A DNA stretch of 64,000 bases, taken from NCBI RefSeq assembly GCF_958450345.1, contig NC_088783.1, positions 24,679,701 through 24,743,700 on the forward strand, in the 5' to 3' direction. Origin of the DNA: Calliphora vicina (Eukaryota > Arthropoda > Insecta > Diptera > Calliphoridae). The translations under genes were made by a program, and so were the position numbers. This document shows, in pieces, positions 25,162 to 36,255 of this stretch; within the stretch, counting starts at the first letter, position 1, and every line of letters starts with the position of its first letter. Below the pieces are notes generated by a model, which had not been told where the DNA came from, ran no database searches, and saw only the letters and a program-made list of their open reading frames with translations.

Positions 25162-26950
25162 ATCCCAGCAGTTATAGGATACTGTCCCGAACTAGTGATT
25201 TCATGTATAATTTAGGGTGACAACTAGTTTCATAAATGGCTAAGTGACTAGTTATTTTCTTTTTGCTTAAGTATACTGGCATATCATGTACCATAGCTTG
25301 AGCACAATTGCCACATTAGTGTCCCTAAGCAATCTAGAGTGCAGCCACTTCACAGAAAGTTGAAGAGTTGTCGGAGTTAACCTTCCTCAGACAACTCTTC
25401 ATTCTCATTCGCTTATTGGATTGTCTATGATATGTATTTTTAACTGACTATTTGACTGACTATATGAATATGTACCTGATCAAGAGGACCATCTATCAGA
25501 GAGTCTCATTGTAATCCGAAAGGTTTAATTGACTCCCTGACCAGCACGTGTTAAAATAACTAGTAGCGTAACTACTTATGTAACTAGTGATATTTAAAAT
25601 CACTAGTTTGGGACAGTCACCAAAAATTACTGGAAATTATATTAACAAAATTTGAATAAAACCAGTTTGACTACATTCCAGATTACCTTTAGACACTTAA
25701 GTGAAAATTGACTTCACACTAGTTATATGGGATATATATGGCAGACAATTGACTTCTATCTGCCCTGAAAAGAGCACATACGTATCAAATGACTCAACCT
25801 ATATCAAATGGAGTTAGATACATTGACTACTTAATTAACTACTGGGTTTGTATAAAACCAGTTTGCACAAATTACTCACAAAAAACTGCAGTTCAAAATA
25901 AAAGTTTAAAGTGACTACATTCTACACTGAGGGAAAAACGACGTTGCAAAATCAACAACGGTTGGTGTCATTTTTACACCATACGGTCTCACTTTTTTTC
26001 GACACCGTACGTTTACAATTTGTAAACAAACGGGTACGAATCAGCAACGCAATGTTGTTAAATTATTCGCGACGCATTTCAACGTGAGTTGGTTTTTATA
26101 AGTGTGTTTTAATTTTATTTACATTAAAATTTTTTAAATATTTTAATAAATAATAAAGGGTAATAGTGATGCAAATAAATGGTTTAAAAACCAAAATATA
26201 AAAGAAAGTTTAATTGTGTTTGATTGCGAAGTTGTGTTGATGCAGATGAACATCCAGGCAGTGAAGTTCCAGGCAGAGAAGACCACCGAATCAATTGACA
26301 ACATACAACTCCAAATGGAAACTTATAGTTTTTATATTTATTTTATATTTAAGTATTTATAAGTATTGTATTAAAAAATGTAAAAATAAAGAAATTATTA
26401 TTTATATTAATTACCAAAAAAATAGAAAGGAAAAATTGTCAGGTGTCAAATCGTACAAGAACGGTATCAAGTCGACAACTTATGGTGTCAAATTGACAAC
26501 GGTCTGGTGTCAAATCGCACACGAACGGTGACAAATTGTCAACGGTCTGTTATAAAATCGTACACGAACGTTGTAAAATCGACAACGGATGGTGTCAATT
26601 CGGCAACGGAATGGTGTAATTTTTTTGTTGTCAAATCGAAACCGTTCGTTTAAAATTTGTACACATACGGGGTTGATACACTATTGACACCGAATGGTGT
26701 CAAATTGTACACGGATGTGTTAATTTTTTCGCTGGGTGTAGATTACTTATATACACTTAATTGGCAATTGAGTTCATGCTAGATTACCTTGAATGAATAA
26801 AGTAACCAATTGAATTCTATCTGCCTTACAAAGACCACATACGTGTCAAATGACCCAAAATATACCAATTTGAGTTAGGCAATTGATCAGACATTAGTGA
26901 CAATTACTGTCTATAAGGAATACATTGACTACTTGTTTAACTGCTGGGAT
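25162..26950 (+). mobile_element. TCCCAGCAG-family repeat, copy C, full length, interrupted
   Basis: The two ends are inverted: TCCCAGCAGTTA at 25163 and TAACTGCTGGGA ending about 26949, with TA on each outer side. Removing the inner TA element (25925-26738) leaves about 970 bp. Internal phrases such as GTGACTACATTC, ACTTAAGTG, CACATACGT and TCAAATGACCCAA match copies A and B, and the block from AAGTGACTACA is present twice, as in copy A. No coding content. The TA duplication suggests Tc1/mariner-type mobilisation. Confidence 0.8.
25925..26738. mobile_element. 814-bp TA element with internal motif array, nested in copy C
   Basis: The ends read CACTGAGGGAAAAACG and, inverted, CACCCAGCGAAAAAATT. 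TA flanks both sides (25923-25924, 26739-26740). The empty site is confirmed by copy A, where the same host sequence runs unbroken as CTCTAGATTACTT. Inside, a 20-30 bp motif of the form GGTGTCAAATCG.ACACGAACGG recurs many times at 26437-26700, with shorter versions near the left end (25945-26060). The 78-codon frame at 26295-26531 overlaps the array and is not a supported gene. Confidence 0.85.
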
Positions 26951-27930
26951 ATAAGTGTATACACGCAGACACACGAGCTTAATATGTATCCTAAGACTTT
27001 TTCTAGTGTTTATTTTTTTGCTTATATTTCAATTGTCTGCCATTCGTATTAGTTTGTACTTGACATGGCAAAATAGTGCAAAAAAAAAACCATATAACGT
27101 TGGCACAAACAAAAAAATCGTCTAAATGTCGCGACTTGAAGAATGCACCACGGTTGAATTAGTTTTGTGTATTGTTGTCGTATTGCGAGTATCATGCAAC
27201 TTTTAATTGAATTTACATAAATATCTTTCATATGTCATTTCAGTTTTTTATTACCTGAAGCTTTAGGTGAACTAAGTGTACATATGTATATTAAGTTGAA
27301 GTTTAGGTTTGTTTTTTAAAGAGTAAATAGCAAAAATTTTAAAATAATTTATATTCTTTATTGAAACTCAACCAAATCTTTATTTGACGTTAAACACATG
27401 TCAGATATAATAAGGATTTTGAAATTATTATAATGGTAAGTGTTTAGCAGAATATTTGAAAATTTAATTCAAATTTTTCGAAAACTCTTTCGGTCAAAAA
27501 AAGTTATTAATACCTACTTTTAAATCAGTTTGTTAAAACTAACATAAAAATATTTCTTTCCATTCAAAAATATCATCGAAATTCTTTACAGTAAGACCAC
27601 AATTATTAATTTTTGTATTGCTCTTATAGAACATTAAGAAAGTAATTTTGTCATTACATAAACGTCACAATTTGAATGAAATAAAAATCAAATCCGTTTT
27701 TGTTTTATATTCGAATGTAGTAAAACAAAGTCGTCTACGATTAACAAATTTAAATTTATCCAATTCTGTCGCAATAAATAAACACACGCTTTTTAAGGGA
27801 AATATTTAGTTCTAAAAAATAAAATTTCAGTGGAATTCGTGTTAGGGGAAAAGTGAAAAACTATTGTTTAAAGTTTGGTATGAAATAAATAAACGCAAAT
27901 ACTAAAATTGTTATATAGTAACAATATATG
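26951..27930. other. AT-rich non-coding stretch, no gene seen
   Basis: No recognisable gene or element boundary. Confidence 0.5.
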
Positions 27931-27933
27931 CAC

Positions 27934-28240
27934 GCAAAGAAAAATATTGAGATATAAATTTATGGCTGCTATCAAATGTTATTATACGACAATTAGGTGT
28001 CGTATATGACCAAAATATTACTAATGTGTATAATGCTACACATTAGCAATACGAGTATTATGGTCAAAATATTTAAACTATATATGATATGAATATACTA
28101 TGGTTAAAGTACAATTATAATATGATTGATCCCAATCATAAGATGGTTATGTATAAATATAATAGTTGATATAATTGCTGTATGATAGTAATAATGATCC
28201 GCATATTCATTTATAGTAGAGTATCATATTGAAGTTTTAG
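27934..28240. repeat. Foldback-type repeat related to 43690-43870
   Basis: It begins TGCACGCAAAGAAAAATA, the style of end seen on the large foldback elements at 49189 and 62927 (CACGCAGAGAAAAA). An inner palindrome pairs GACCAAAATATTACTAATGTG with CACATTAGCAATACG...TATGGTC. It shares GGCTGCTATCAAAT and AATATTACTAATGTGTA with the inverted copy at 43690-43870. The right end is not clear. Confidence 0.55.
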
Positions 28241-28309
28241 CAAATTCAAAACAATTCGAATAATTAAATATACATATTGAAAATAAAGACAATATTTTAA
28301 TTTCACTAA

Positions 28310-28830
28310 TTACACTGTCCAACTAATTAAGACTTTTTAATTGAAACAGAATAGCGACCCTATAATGAAAGGGCATGTCGAGTAGATCATTTTTGTAGAA
28401 TAAGCTTATAGTCCTGCTGGTCTGAGTATTTTTTACAGTGGGTCAAAATTTTAATTTTTGGATCGAAGGGAGCATTATACTAACTGAAAAAAATGTTGTA
28501 AGTTTATATCTGACAGAATTCTTACTATCAGAGTTATATTGTGGAATTTTATGGGGATCATTTTTGTGTAATATCTTAACCCTCTATCACTTCTCTTTAG
28601 GGTTAAATTTTAGAGAAAATCAAAAAAACTATTTTCTAAAAGTACATTTAAGGTTTGACATATTTTACGAAAATTTTTGCGAAAAATTTCAGTGGGAGTC
28701 TGCGAAGATACGAAAGTTGTAAAGTATGATCCGAATAAGCTAAAATTAAAAAAACGAAAAATAAATAGTCCTTAAGAAAACTAGAATAAACATGCATACT
28801 ATAGTTAATTTCAAAAATTTGATTTGCGGG
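28310..28830 (+). repeat. Repeat family R, copy 1
   Basis: The segment matches 53560-54130 in inverted orientation over about 520 bases. Shared phrases include GAACAGAATAGCGA, GTCGAGTAGAT, TTTTTGTAGAATAAGCTTAT, AGTTATATTGTGGAATTTTA and AAATAGTCCTTAAG. The 94-codon frame inside (28438-28722) is not kept open in the other copy. No inverted ends or target duplication could be read, so class is unknown. Confidence 0.75.
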
Positions 28831-28918
28831 TACCATCATTTTTCTGAAGGTTTCTGCGTCCTTTTTTTGGAATATTTTCACTATTTGTGGTAGTGAAAAC
28901 CACTTGTGGTAGTGCTGA

Positions 28919-29138
28919 TTTTGAGCACATTTTTCGTTAGAGCAAAATCGGTTGAATATATTGCAAATCTGATTTCACCAGTCGATTCTGCATCAAAAAT
29001 TAATACAATTGTGGGTTTTTGGAACTATTTATAAGGATTCGAAAAGCATCAATTGTATTAATTTTTGATGCAGAATCCATTGGTGAAATCAGATTTGCAA
29101 TTATTTAACCGTTTTTGCTCTACAGAAAAATGTGCACA
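28919..29138. repeat. Inverted repeat with about 90-bp arms
   Basis: The left arm 28921-29012 and right arm 29044-29136 are inverse copies with a few mismatches. Both contain GCAAATCTGATTTCACCA, GATTCTGCATCAAAAATTAA and GAGCAAAA. The loop is about 32 bases. No flanking duplication was seen. It lies between family R copy 1 and the LINE tail. Confidence 0.8.
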
Positions 29139-29199
29139 AACTCCGCGGCGGTGCGTTGAACCACCTCAAGGCGTGAAAATTTTACAAAAAAATGTCGCC

Positions 29200-29555
29200 A
29201 TTATTTTATTTATTTATTTAAGTTTTGGAAGGCCCCAACACAGTAAGGTTACATAGGCCGTTTGTGTTATAGTACATTTTTGTGTAATAACATTAATATT
29301 ACATTCTTAATTACAAAAGATTTTTTTTTTAATTCTGTTTAAATGCAGTATTTTTTCATGTTTATGTTTTAAAAGCAAGATTTAAATCAAATTATATAAA
29401 TTGATTTCTGTAAGAAATTGTTTGACTTTTTCAAAATCATTATCATCTGCGAGAATTTCAAGATTGTTTATTTTATACTTAAGTCGTTTTTCTTGCAGTA
29501 AGCTGCAATCATTAAATATATGAGAAACATTTAAAACTTCTCCACAGTTGCGCAA
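29200..29555 (-). mobile_element. 3' end of a 5'-truncated non-LTR retrotransposon (jockey-like LINE)
   Basis: On the minus strand, about 57 codons from 29555 to a stop at 29382 read LRNCGEVLNVSHIFNDCSLL and on to an NLYNLI end. The CG..(7)HIFNDC arrangement is the C-terminal zinc-binding CCHC-like tail found after reverse transcriptase in jockey-type LINEs. A roughly 160-base 3' UTR follows, ending in repeated TAAA (29201-29220). Everything upstream is missing, the usual outcome of incomplete target-primed reverse transcription. Family level is inferred from the tail only. Confidence 0.8.
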
Positions 29556-30100
29556 AAACCTTCAGAAAAAGATTGGTACCTGCAAATAAAACGAAGTGAC
29601 CTGCGCAAACAAATAAAAATATTTAAAAAACAATTAATGAAAATATGGAGATGTTAGTGTCTCTCAGGCATATGTTTCATGACAAACAAGACGCGAACGT
29701 GTCGATGAAGGATTTGTAACGTCTCCGGCAGCAGTTCCGAAAAGCTTGAGGTTAAAGAAATACCTCTCTCAGTCAGAGGGAGACAAATCATCAGAAAGGA
29801 GAAAGATCCGATCGGTTTTTATTTTGTTCTGTTTTTATTCTGTTATCTACTGTTATGTCTACTTTTACCATACAAATAGTTATTTTTACTTTAAGGTATA
29901 ATATAAAAACTTGTTTTTCAATTCACAGTTTTGTCAGTCTTGAGTTTCAAGCCATTAAAACCCGCGTTTTTGGTTAAAACCGAATACGAAACCTAACTTT
30001 GGCAAACGAAAAATGCTGCTGCATTATATCTGTAGTAACAGAATTGAATCAAAATTGACAATCTGCTCGACAGAAGCGCCAGAAGTTCAACAAATTTTGA
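29556..30100. other. Unassigned non-coding stretch with moderately GC-rich patch
   Basis: At 29546-29590 an inverted match (GGTACC..(T)TTTTTCTGAAGG-type) faces 28826-28861, so the DNA around the LINE is a repeat of unknown type. Around 29660-29810 the composition is less AT-rich, with phrases such as GTCTCCGGCAGCAGTTCC, but I recognise no product. Confidence 0.4.
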
Positions 30101-30761
30101 ATCATATTTTCGTAAATTTTTTTTAATATTTTACTGCTTTACTAAATTAGATATATCTCAATGGTTTTACCATATAGAAATTCATACTTCAAAACATAGA
30201 TAAACATAGATATAAGCTTTTATCAAATGTATATCTTATATTTATGGGCCTCTCCATTTTCCTGTTATAGTCCTTTAAACTTGGTTCTCAAATATACTGA
30301 TATTTTTTCTAAGAATGTTATATAGCTTGCCAAAAAAAAAGACCGTCGAAGCCCGTCCAATGACTATATACATCATTTAAAGAAACTTCTGGGGAATGTC
30401 TTTGTAAAAAAATTGTAGCCGCCAGCACCCGCCGAAATACTTTTATTTTATTTTTACGGAATGGAATTTTTAGAAATATTTCTTTATTTATTATTAATTT
30501 TTTATATATCTAGACCCTACTGTAACTTGAAATATAGTAAATACAGATCTTTTTAAAAATTTAGTTTCAGAAAGACATGAAAACGTATTTTTTTTAACTT
30601 TTTATTAATGTTTTTTATATGTATATCTAGACCCTAATGTAACTTGAAAAAAAGTTTATATTGATCTTTTAAAGATTTTTTTGGAATCGGAGATACCAAT
30701 TCTATATAAAAAGAGCGCCAAATAATTTTGTCCACCTAGATTTTGATTTGGAACCAAAGTG
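30101..30761 (-). mobile_element. Transib-like element, copy 1 (one end lost)
   Basis: About 660 bases match the nested element at 34527-35213 in inverted orientation. The end at 30729-30761 matches its 33-bp terminal repeat with one difference (AAAGTG for ACAGTG). The other end is cut off at about 30101, before the terminal repeat. A conserved GC-rich core, CCGCCAGCACCCGCCG, lies at 30420-30436. No transposase frame is seen in either copy. Confidence 0.85.
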
Positions 30762-30764
30762 CGC

Positions 30765-33440
30765 TTGGATGATCCATAAACAAACAGTTCTTAGGCTGCA
30801 TTACTTTAAAATCTAAAAATTGTTATTTCACTTTAGTACAAGCAAACTTCTAAGTGGAAATATAAATTTTGACAACAGATATTCTCCCATATATTTAAAG
30901 AAAGTTAAATAGTTGCAATTAAAATGAAATTTTTGCTAATAAGCCAACAATTGTTGGTTTGCCCGATGCGGATTTCAAACTTAAATTGTGAAAATTTTAT
31001 GTGGTAAATTTATGATTCTAGATCAAGTTTCTTAATTTATACATTGAAAATGTTTGTATACACTATACGCAAACTAGAATGCATTTCTTGCACCGCTATG
31101 GGCAAATATCATCATTTAACTCACAATTGTTTTGAGATCGAATTCGGATCATATTTCTTTGCATGTCATCAGTTAGACGAAATTCAATAAACAACATTTA
31201 AAATTAGATTGTTTATTATTTTTCTTGTTAATAATTTTCGTTTTTGCTACAGTCCACCGTTTAAAATTAAAACGTTTTAGAAGAACTTTGCAATTAGTAT
31301 CTTTTCTTAAATTAGTTTATTAAAAATGTAATTGAAAATACCACTTGAAATGTTTCGTTAGCAACAATAGCTAAAAAAAATCCTTTCAAATCTAAATACA
31401 CCAACTCAGTTGTTGCCTGGTCATGGCATAACTATTTGAACTATTTCTTCTAGCGTGCTAAATTGTTGGTCCATTTAATAAGTATCCCCCACTTAAAAAA
31501 AAACATCTTTAAATAAATTTTTGCATAAACTAAGCCAACACCTCTTTCTAAAGTTAAGCCTTGTTGTTACCAATTACTTCGTTTTTTTTATTTAAGACTT
31601 TTAAAAATCCACACCAAAGAAAAAAAAAAGGAGTTAAAAGTAGTGATACCAAATGAACAATAATCATTACTTTTAAACATTTCACGCTTGCAACCAATAA
31701 TAAAACTAGCACCTACTGAAAGTTGCTGTATACGAATAGTAAGACAGCACTTAAAATTTGCCACTTGCAACTTACCACCACCACCTGATAATGTGTAAAG
31801 TGCAATTCGTGAAATAAAGTGCTTACGGCTGAGGCAAACAGCAACTACGAAAAAACTAACCGCACATTATATCTGATTGAGAATAGCACAACTATAAGTA
31901 TAATACAGCGACCAGACCAAGAATAAAAGCACTAAAATAAAGAAAGAAAACCAAATTCTCCCCAAAAAAAATAAGTATATTTATAGGATTTAATGAGATT
32001 TTTTTAGCGGATATGGACGTAGTTTTTTTGTTGTTGTTTAAAGATGCAACAGTCAAAAAATTGAACTTGTTGCAACAAGTGCATGAACTAGGCTTTAAGT
32101 AGCCATACTTTATATAGTTGAGCTTTAGTTAAAGTAAAAGCTTTAGTAACAGGTCATTTAAAAGATATTTTTAGTTTCAACTTTTCACAAAAGTTTGTTT
32201 AAAGCTTCTACTGTATTTAAAAATCGTTAAGGCAACATTAACTAATTAAACTTTGAGCTTAACCAGGGCAGACAAATTTTAAATCTTCTAAAATTTCAAA
32301 ACTAAAATATATGTACTTCTATTTAATTCTGGATTTTCTTTAGGTTTGTTCGTGCCATTTGGTAAATAAGAACCTTTCGCTTTAGCTTTGTGGTCGTTTT
32401 GCCTAAAATATCTATAAATGTCCCGTTTTACAGCATTAAGCTAAATCTTCTTCAGCCATAGAGGAATTCGTGATCTTTTAGTGAAACCATAAGAACCCAA
32501 CATACAATTTTCTTGTTGTTTTATTAAAGTGCCAGAGCAGTAAAGAGATGGTGTAAATGTCGCACAACTTTGTTCTTTTTGAGGTTTTCCTGTTTCTGAA
32601 AACTCCCTCTTTAAGATTTGTTATCATTTTAAGGCAATTTTCACCTCAGTGGGTGTACACCTTGTCTGGGTAGTAAACCAACCGTTACGAACTAGTGTAA
32701 CGTTTTCCAGTTAAAACAAAAAAAATTTTAACAAAAATAAGAACTAAAAATGTTGGTGTCTTGGGCACGAAATAAAGTGTTGATGTTACTTGACAAGTGA
32801 AATGCATCCGTAAAAAATACTTAAAAACATGAAATTAATTTTGCAAAGGGCATTAAGGTGCAAATACATTAGAATGTATTTAATGTGGAAGACAGTAAAG
32901 TTGCTTGCTACATGCCAAGCAACAGCTACAGATACAATTGCAGTTGTAGCTGTGGCAGCAACATTAACAGTAATTGCAAAACATGCAAAGCCACAAAAAG
33001 GTGAAATAGCTAGTTTTTAGTTTTTGTGAGTAAAAAAAGCAAAAAAAAATAATATATATTATGAGAGATCGTGTCAATAGAAGAAGCATGTGCAGTTGGC
33101 ATTCAAGTAATTTGTTATGTTACTTTATTAAGTTATCAACTGGTAACGAACAAACTGAAAGCTGAACATATTCTCTTTCTTTTTTTTATGTTTGCTGGAA
33201 AATGTTAGTTAATGAATTATGTTTTAAAAAGTCATAATTGTCTGTAAAGTTGTAGATATGATGGTGGGATGAAATTTAAGTGGTTTTGCAAATTATTAGT
33301 TTTGGAAATTTTATGTTATAAGTGTCTAGTACAACGTAAGCGGATTTATTAAACAATTACTTAATTTTTACAATTTGTTTCTAATAATTGAAACATCACA
33401 ATATGTATCCCCCATCCAATATTTTGTACCCTCAACTGTA
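30765..33440. other. AT-rich non-coding stretch, no gene seen
   Basis: No supported gene. The 63-codon frame at 32829-33020 has an alanine/threonine-rich end from a GCA-type low-complexity patch. It lacks anything I can tie to a family. Confidence 0.45.
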
Positions 33441-33457
33441 AAAATCAATAATGATGA

Positions 33458-33516
33458 ATGAATCACCGGTTGGGAAAAAATTCGGTTGTCACAATTAAAC
33501 TGTTTTCTTTATATAC
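33458..33516 (+). repeat. Fragment of the 252-bp TA MITE
   Basis: ATGAATCACCGGTTGGG...AATTCGGTTGTCACAA then CTGTTTTCTTTATA follows the right-hand portion of the MITE at 18113-18364 with many changes. Only the last 60 bases survive. Confidence 0.5.
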
Positions 33517-34526
33517 TAAAGAATTTCAACAGAAAATTTAAATAGCATATAATTAATTTAAATATGAATGTTGAAATTAAACTTATAGTGGCAAAGTACA
33601 CCTTCGTATTATATTCGAATCTATAATTTTAATATTAAGATCAATGAATGCTTTGAATAAGTAATTCACATTGTGGTCTACATTTTCTGATTTCTTACGG
33701 GAGTTCTCATAAATCTTCAGTTTCCCAGATCTCTTGTGAACTCATCATTATTAGAATTTGATATGATTTCTGCCGATACCGCGCGACTATCACTTTTTTA
33801 TCATTTTCAGTTTCATAAACGCTCTCATTTGAACTTTTGTCTAAGTAGACTAACGATTCCCATCTGGGATATAAACAATAAAAGAATTCTGACAATAATT
33901 CTTTGTTTTTACTTGCTATTTGATTTTCAGGAAATTATTGAAAATTTTGCCATTGACTAAAAGAAATAAACAATTTACAAACATAGGAAAATCGAAATAT
34001 TTTGTATTTATTATCCGATTTTCAGAGAAAATGCGGGATTTACAATAGATGGAGTACCTTTTGAACGCGGTTTTTGTTTTTAATAACTTATACTTTATTT
34101 TGAAGGGTACATATCTGTCATTTATTCTCACTTCGATTTATGTAAACAACATAGTTTTGGTTTGCTTCGCAAAAATCGAATTTTGTGACAACAAAGCGTC
34201 ATAAGCGGGAAGTTTTGCTTTACTTTTTTAATTTGAAAGAAAGTGCCGCTGAAGCAAATCGATTGCCACCAAAGCTTATGGTGAATGATTTCCATCGGTT
34301 CCATCGTACAAGAGATTGTTTGTGCGTTTCAGAAGAGATGATTGTGATACGGAAGGCAAATATCGCCCAGACCAGCCAAAAAAGTTTGAAGACCAAGAAT
34401 TGGAGGCATTGCTCCATAAAGATGGCTTGAAAAATCATTGGGAACTACTCAGTCAGCAGTTTCAAAGCACTCGCGAGCAGTCGGATTCATCCAAAAGCAG
34501 GAAAAACTTAACGAATTGAAGCCGAG

Positions 34527-35213
34527 CACTGTGGTTCCAAATCAAAATCTAGGTGGACAAAATTATTTGGCGCTCTTTTTATATAGAATTGGTGTCTCCG
34601 ATTCCAAAAAAAAAAAATGTTTAAGAGATCAATATAAACTTTTTTCAAGTTACAGTAGGGTCTAGATATATAAAAAACGTTAATAAAAAAAAATAAAATA
34701 TAAGTTTTCATGTGTTTCTGAAACTAAATTTTAAAAAAGATCTGTATTTACTATATTTCATTAGGGTCAAGATATATAAAAAAACACAATAAAAAAAAAT
34801 ATTTCTAAAAATTCCATGCCGTAAAAATTAAAAAAAAAGTATTTCGGCGGGTGCTGGCGGCTACAATTTTTTTTCAAAGACATTCCTCAGAAGTTTCTTT
34901 AAATGATGTATATAGTCATTGGACGGGCTTCGACGGTCTTTTTTTCAAGCTATATAATATTCTTAGAAAAAAAAAATATCAGTATATTTGAGACCCAAGT
35001 TTAAAGGACTATAACAGGAAAATGGAGCGTCCCATAAATATAAGATATACACCTAATAAAAGCCTATATCAATGTTTATCTATGTTTTGAAGTATGAATT
35101 TCTATATGATAAAACAATTATGATATATGTAATTTACTAAAGCAGTAAAATATTAAAAAAAATTAACGAAAATATGATTGTGTCCACCTAGATTTTGATT
35201 TGGAACCACAGTG
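34527..35213 (+). mobile_element. Transib-like 687-bp element nested in mariner
   Basis: Perfect 33-bp inverted ends (34527-34559 and 35181-35213) begin CACTGTGGTTCCAAATC. The 5-bp sequence CCGAG flanks both sides (34522-34526, 35214-35218). Mariner copy 1 at about 6564 shows the uninterrupted site (GAATTGAAGCAGAGAG), proving the insertion and the duplication. A CACWRTG-type start with a GC-rich 5-bp duplication is the pattern known for Transib elements, relatives of the RAG recombinase; class is inferred from ends only. The core GGCGGGTGCTGGCGG (about 34847-34861) is shared with the copy at 30101. No transposase gene. Confidence 0.85.
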
Positions 35214-35654
35214 CCGAGAGAGCTTGAAGAACGATCTTGCATGTCCGAAATGCTGCTGGCGATGAAAAATGGATCCATTGCGATAACACGAAGCGTAATA
35301 GATCGTATGTGAAGCCCGCAATCGACACCAAAGCCAAATAACCATGGCGATAAAATAATTATCTGTATTTGGTGGGAGCAAAAGGGTCCTATCTATTATG
35401 TGCTATTGAAATATGACCAGATCATCACAGGCAACCTGTACCGAGTGCAGCTGATTCATTGACGAGCATTGGCCGAAAAACGCCCAGAATATGCGGCCAG
35501 ATATGAAAACGTAATATTCTATCATGACAACGCTAGGCCACACGTTGCAATACCTGTTAAAAAGTATTTATAATGAAATGACTGGGAAGTTTTGCCTCAC
35601 CCACTTTATAGTCCAGACCTAGCCCCGTCCGACTACAATTTCATCGATCGACAC

Positions 35655-36063
35655 TAGAGTATCCAAAACCGACACCGAAAACCGGTTTTTTCATATTTGT
35701 AAACCCCACCGGTTTCGGTTTTTTTAGCTTTTCGGTTTTTTGACAAACCGGTTTTTGTAAGACGGTTAACCGGTTTTAATTAAATATATTTTCAAACATA
35801 TTTATGAAAAACTTTGATATCATTTTTAAAAATATTGATTAATTTTATAGAAAATTGTAGCATTTGACAACATTTCGTAAAAGATATAAAATAATTGCAT
35901 AAAGAATTCAAAAATGCTAAATTCCCATTAAATAAAAATTTAATATAAACCGCTTAACCGGGTTTTTTAAAGACAATAATCGAAACCGGTTTTTTCAAAA
36001 ACACACTTTTTCGGTTAAATCGGAAACCGGATTTTTAAATTTTCCGGTTTTTTGTACACTCTA
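35655..36063. mobile_element. 409-bp hAT-type MITE nested in mariner
   Basis: The ends read TAGAGTATCCAAAACCG and, inverted, TAGAGTGTACAAAAAACCGG. The 8-bp duplication ATCGACAC is perfect (35647-35654, 36064-36071), in agreement with hAT. It interrupts the mariner frame just after PSDYNFIDR. The body is made mostly of AACCGGTTTT and its complement, like the ends of the 1660-bp element at 22303. No coding content. Confidence 0.9.
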
Positions 36064-36255
36064 ATCGACACAGAACGCTCTCTCTGGGATACGCTTCACT
36101 TTGCAACAGAGTATTGTTCTTGGCCTCAAAAGCAATTTTTTTGGCTTGGAATTCATATGTTGTTGGAAATATGTGAAAAAATCATAGCTAACAATGGCCA
36201 ATACTTTGAATAAATTTATATTGTACAAATGTTTCAAAATAAAAGCTAAACGCTT

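Larger units (their letters stand above)
34160..36255 (+). pseudogene. Mariner transposase relic, copy 2, with two nested insertions
   Basis: Plus-strand blocks in order are: REVLLYFFNLKESAAEAN (34203 on), RPDQPKKFEDQELEALLH, TTQSAVSKHSRAVGFIQK (DNA-binding region), then after the first insertion DEKWIH-type remnants, RALAEKRPEYAARYE, YHDNARPHV (second catalytic aspartate) and LPHPLYSPDLAPSDYNF (third). Counting through two stops, 34 residues separate the HDN and SDY aspartates, the DD34D spacing of true mariners. After the second insertion FFWLGIHM and a final NNGQYFE-like end are seen. Frameshifts and stops are common. Insertions occupy 34527-35213 and 35655-36063. Confidence 0.92.

Noticed and set aside
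26437..26700. CRISPR-like array of regular repeats
   Set aside because: Repeat units are imperfect, spacing is irregular, and the array is inside a TA-flanked transposon in a eukaryotic genome.
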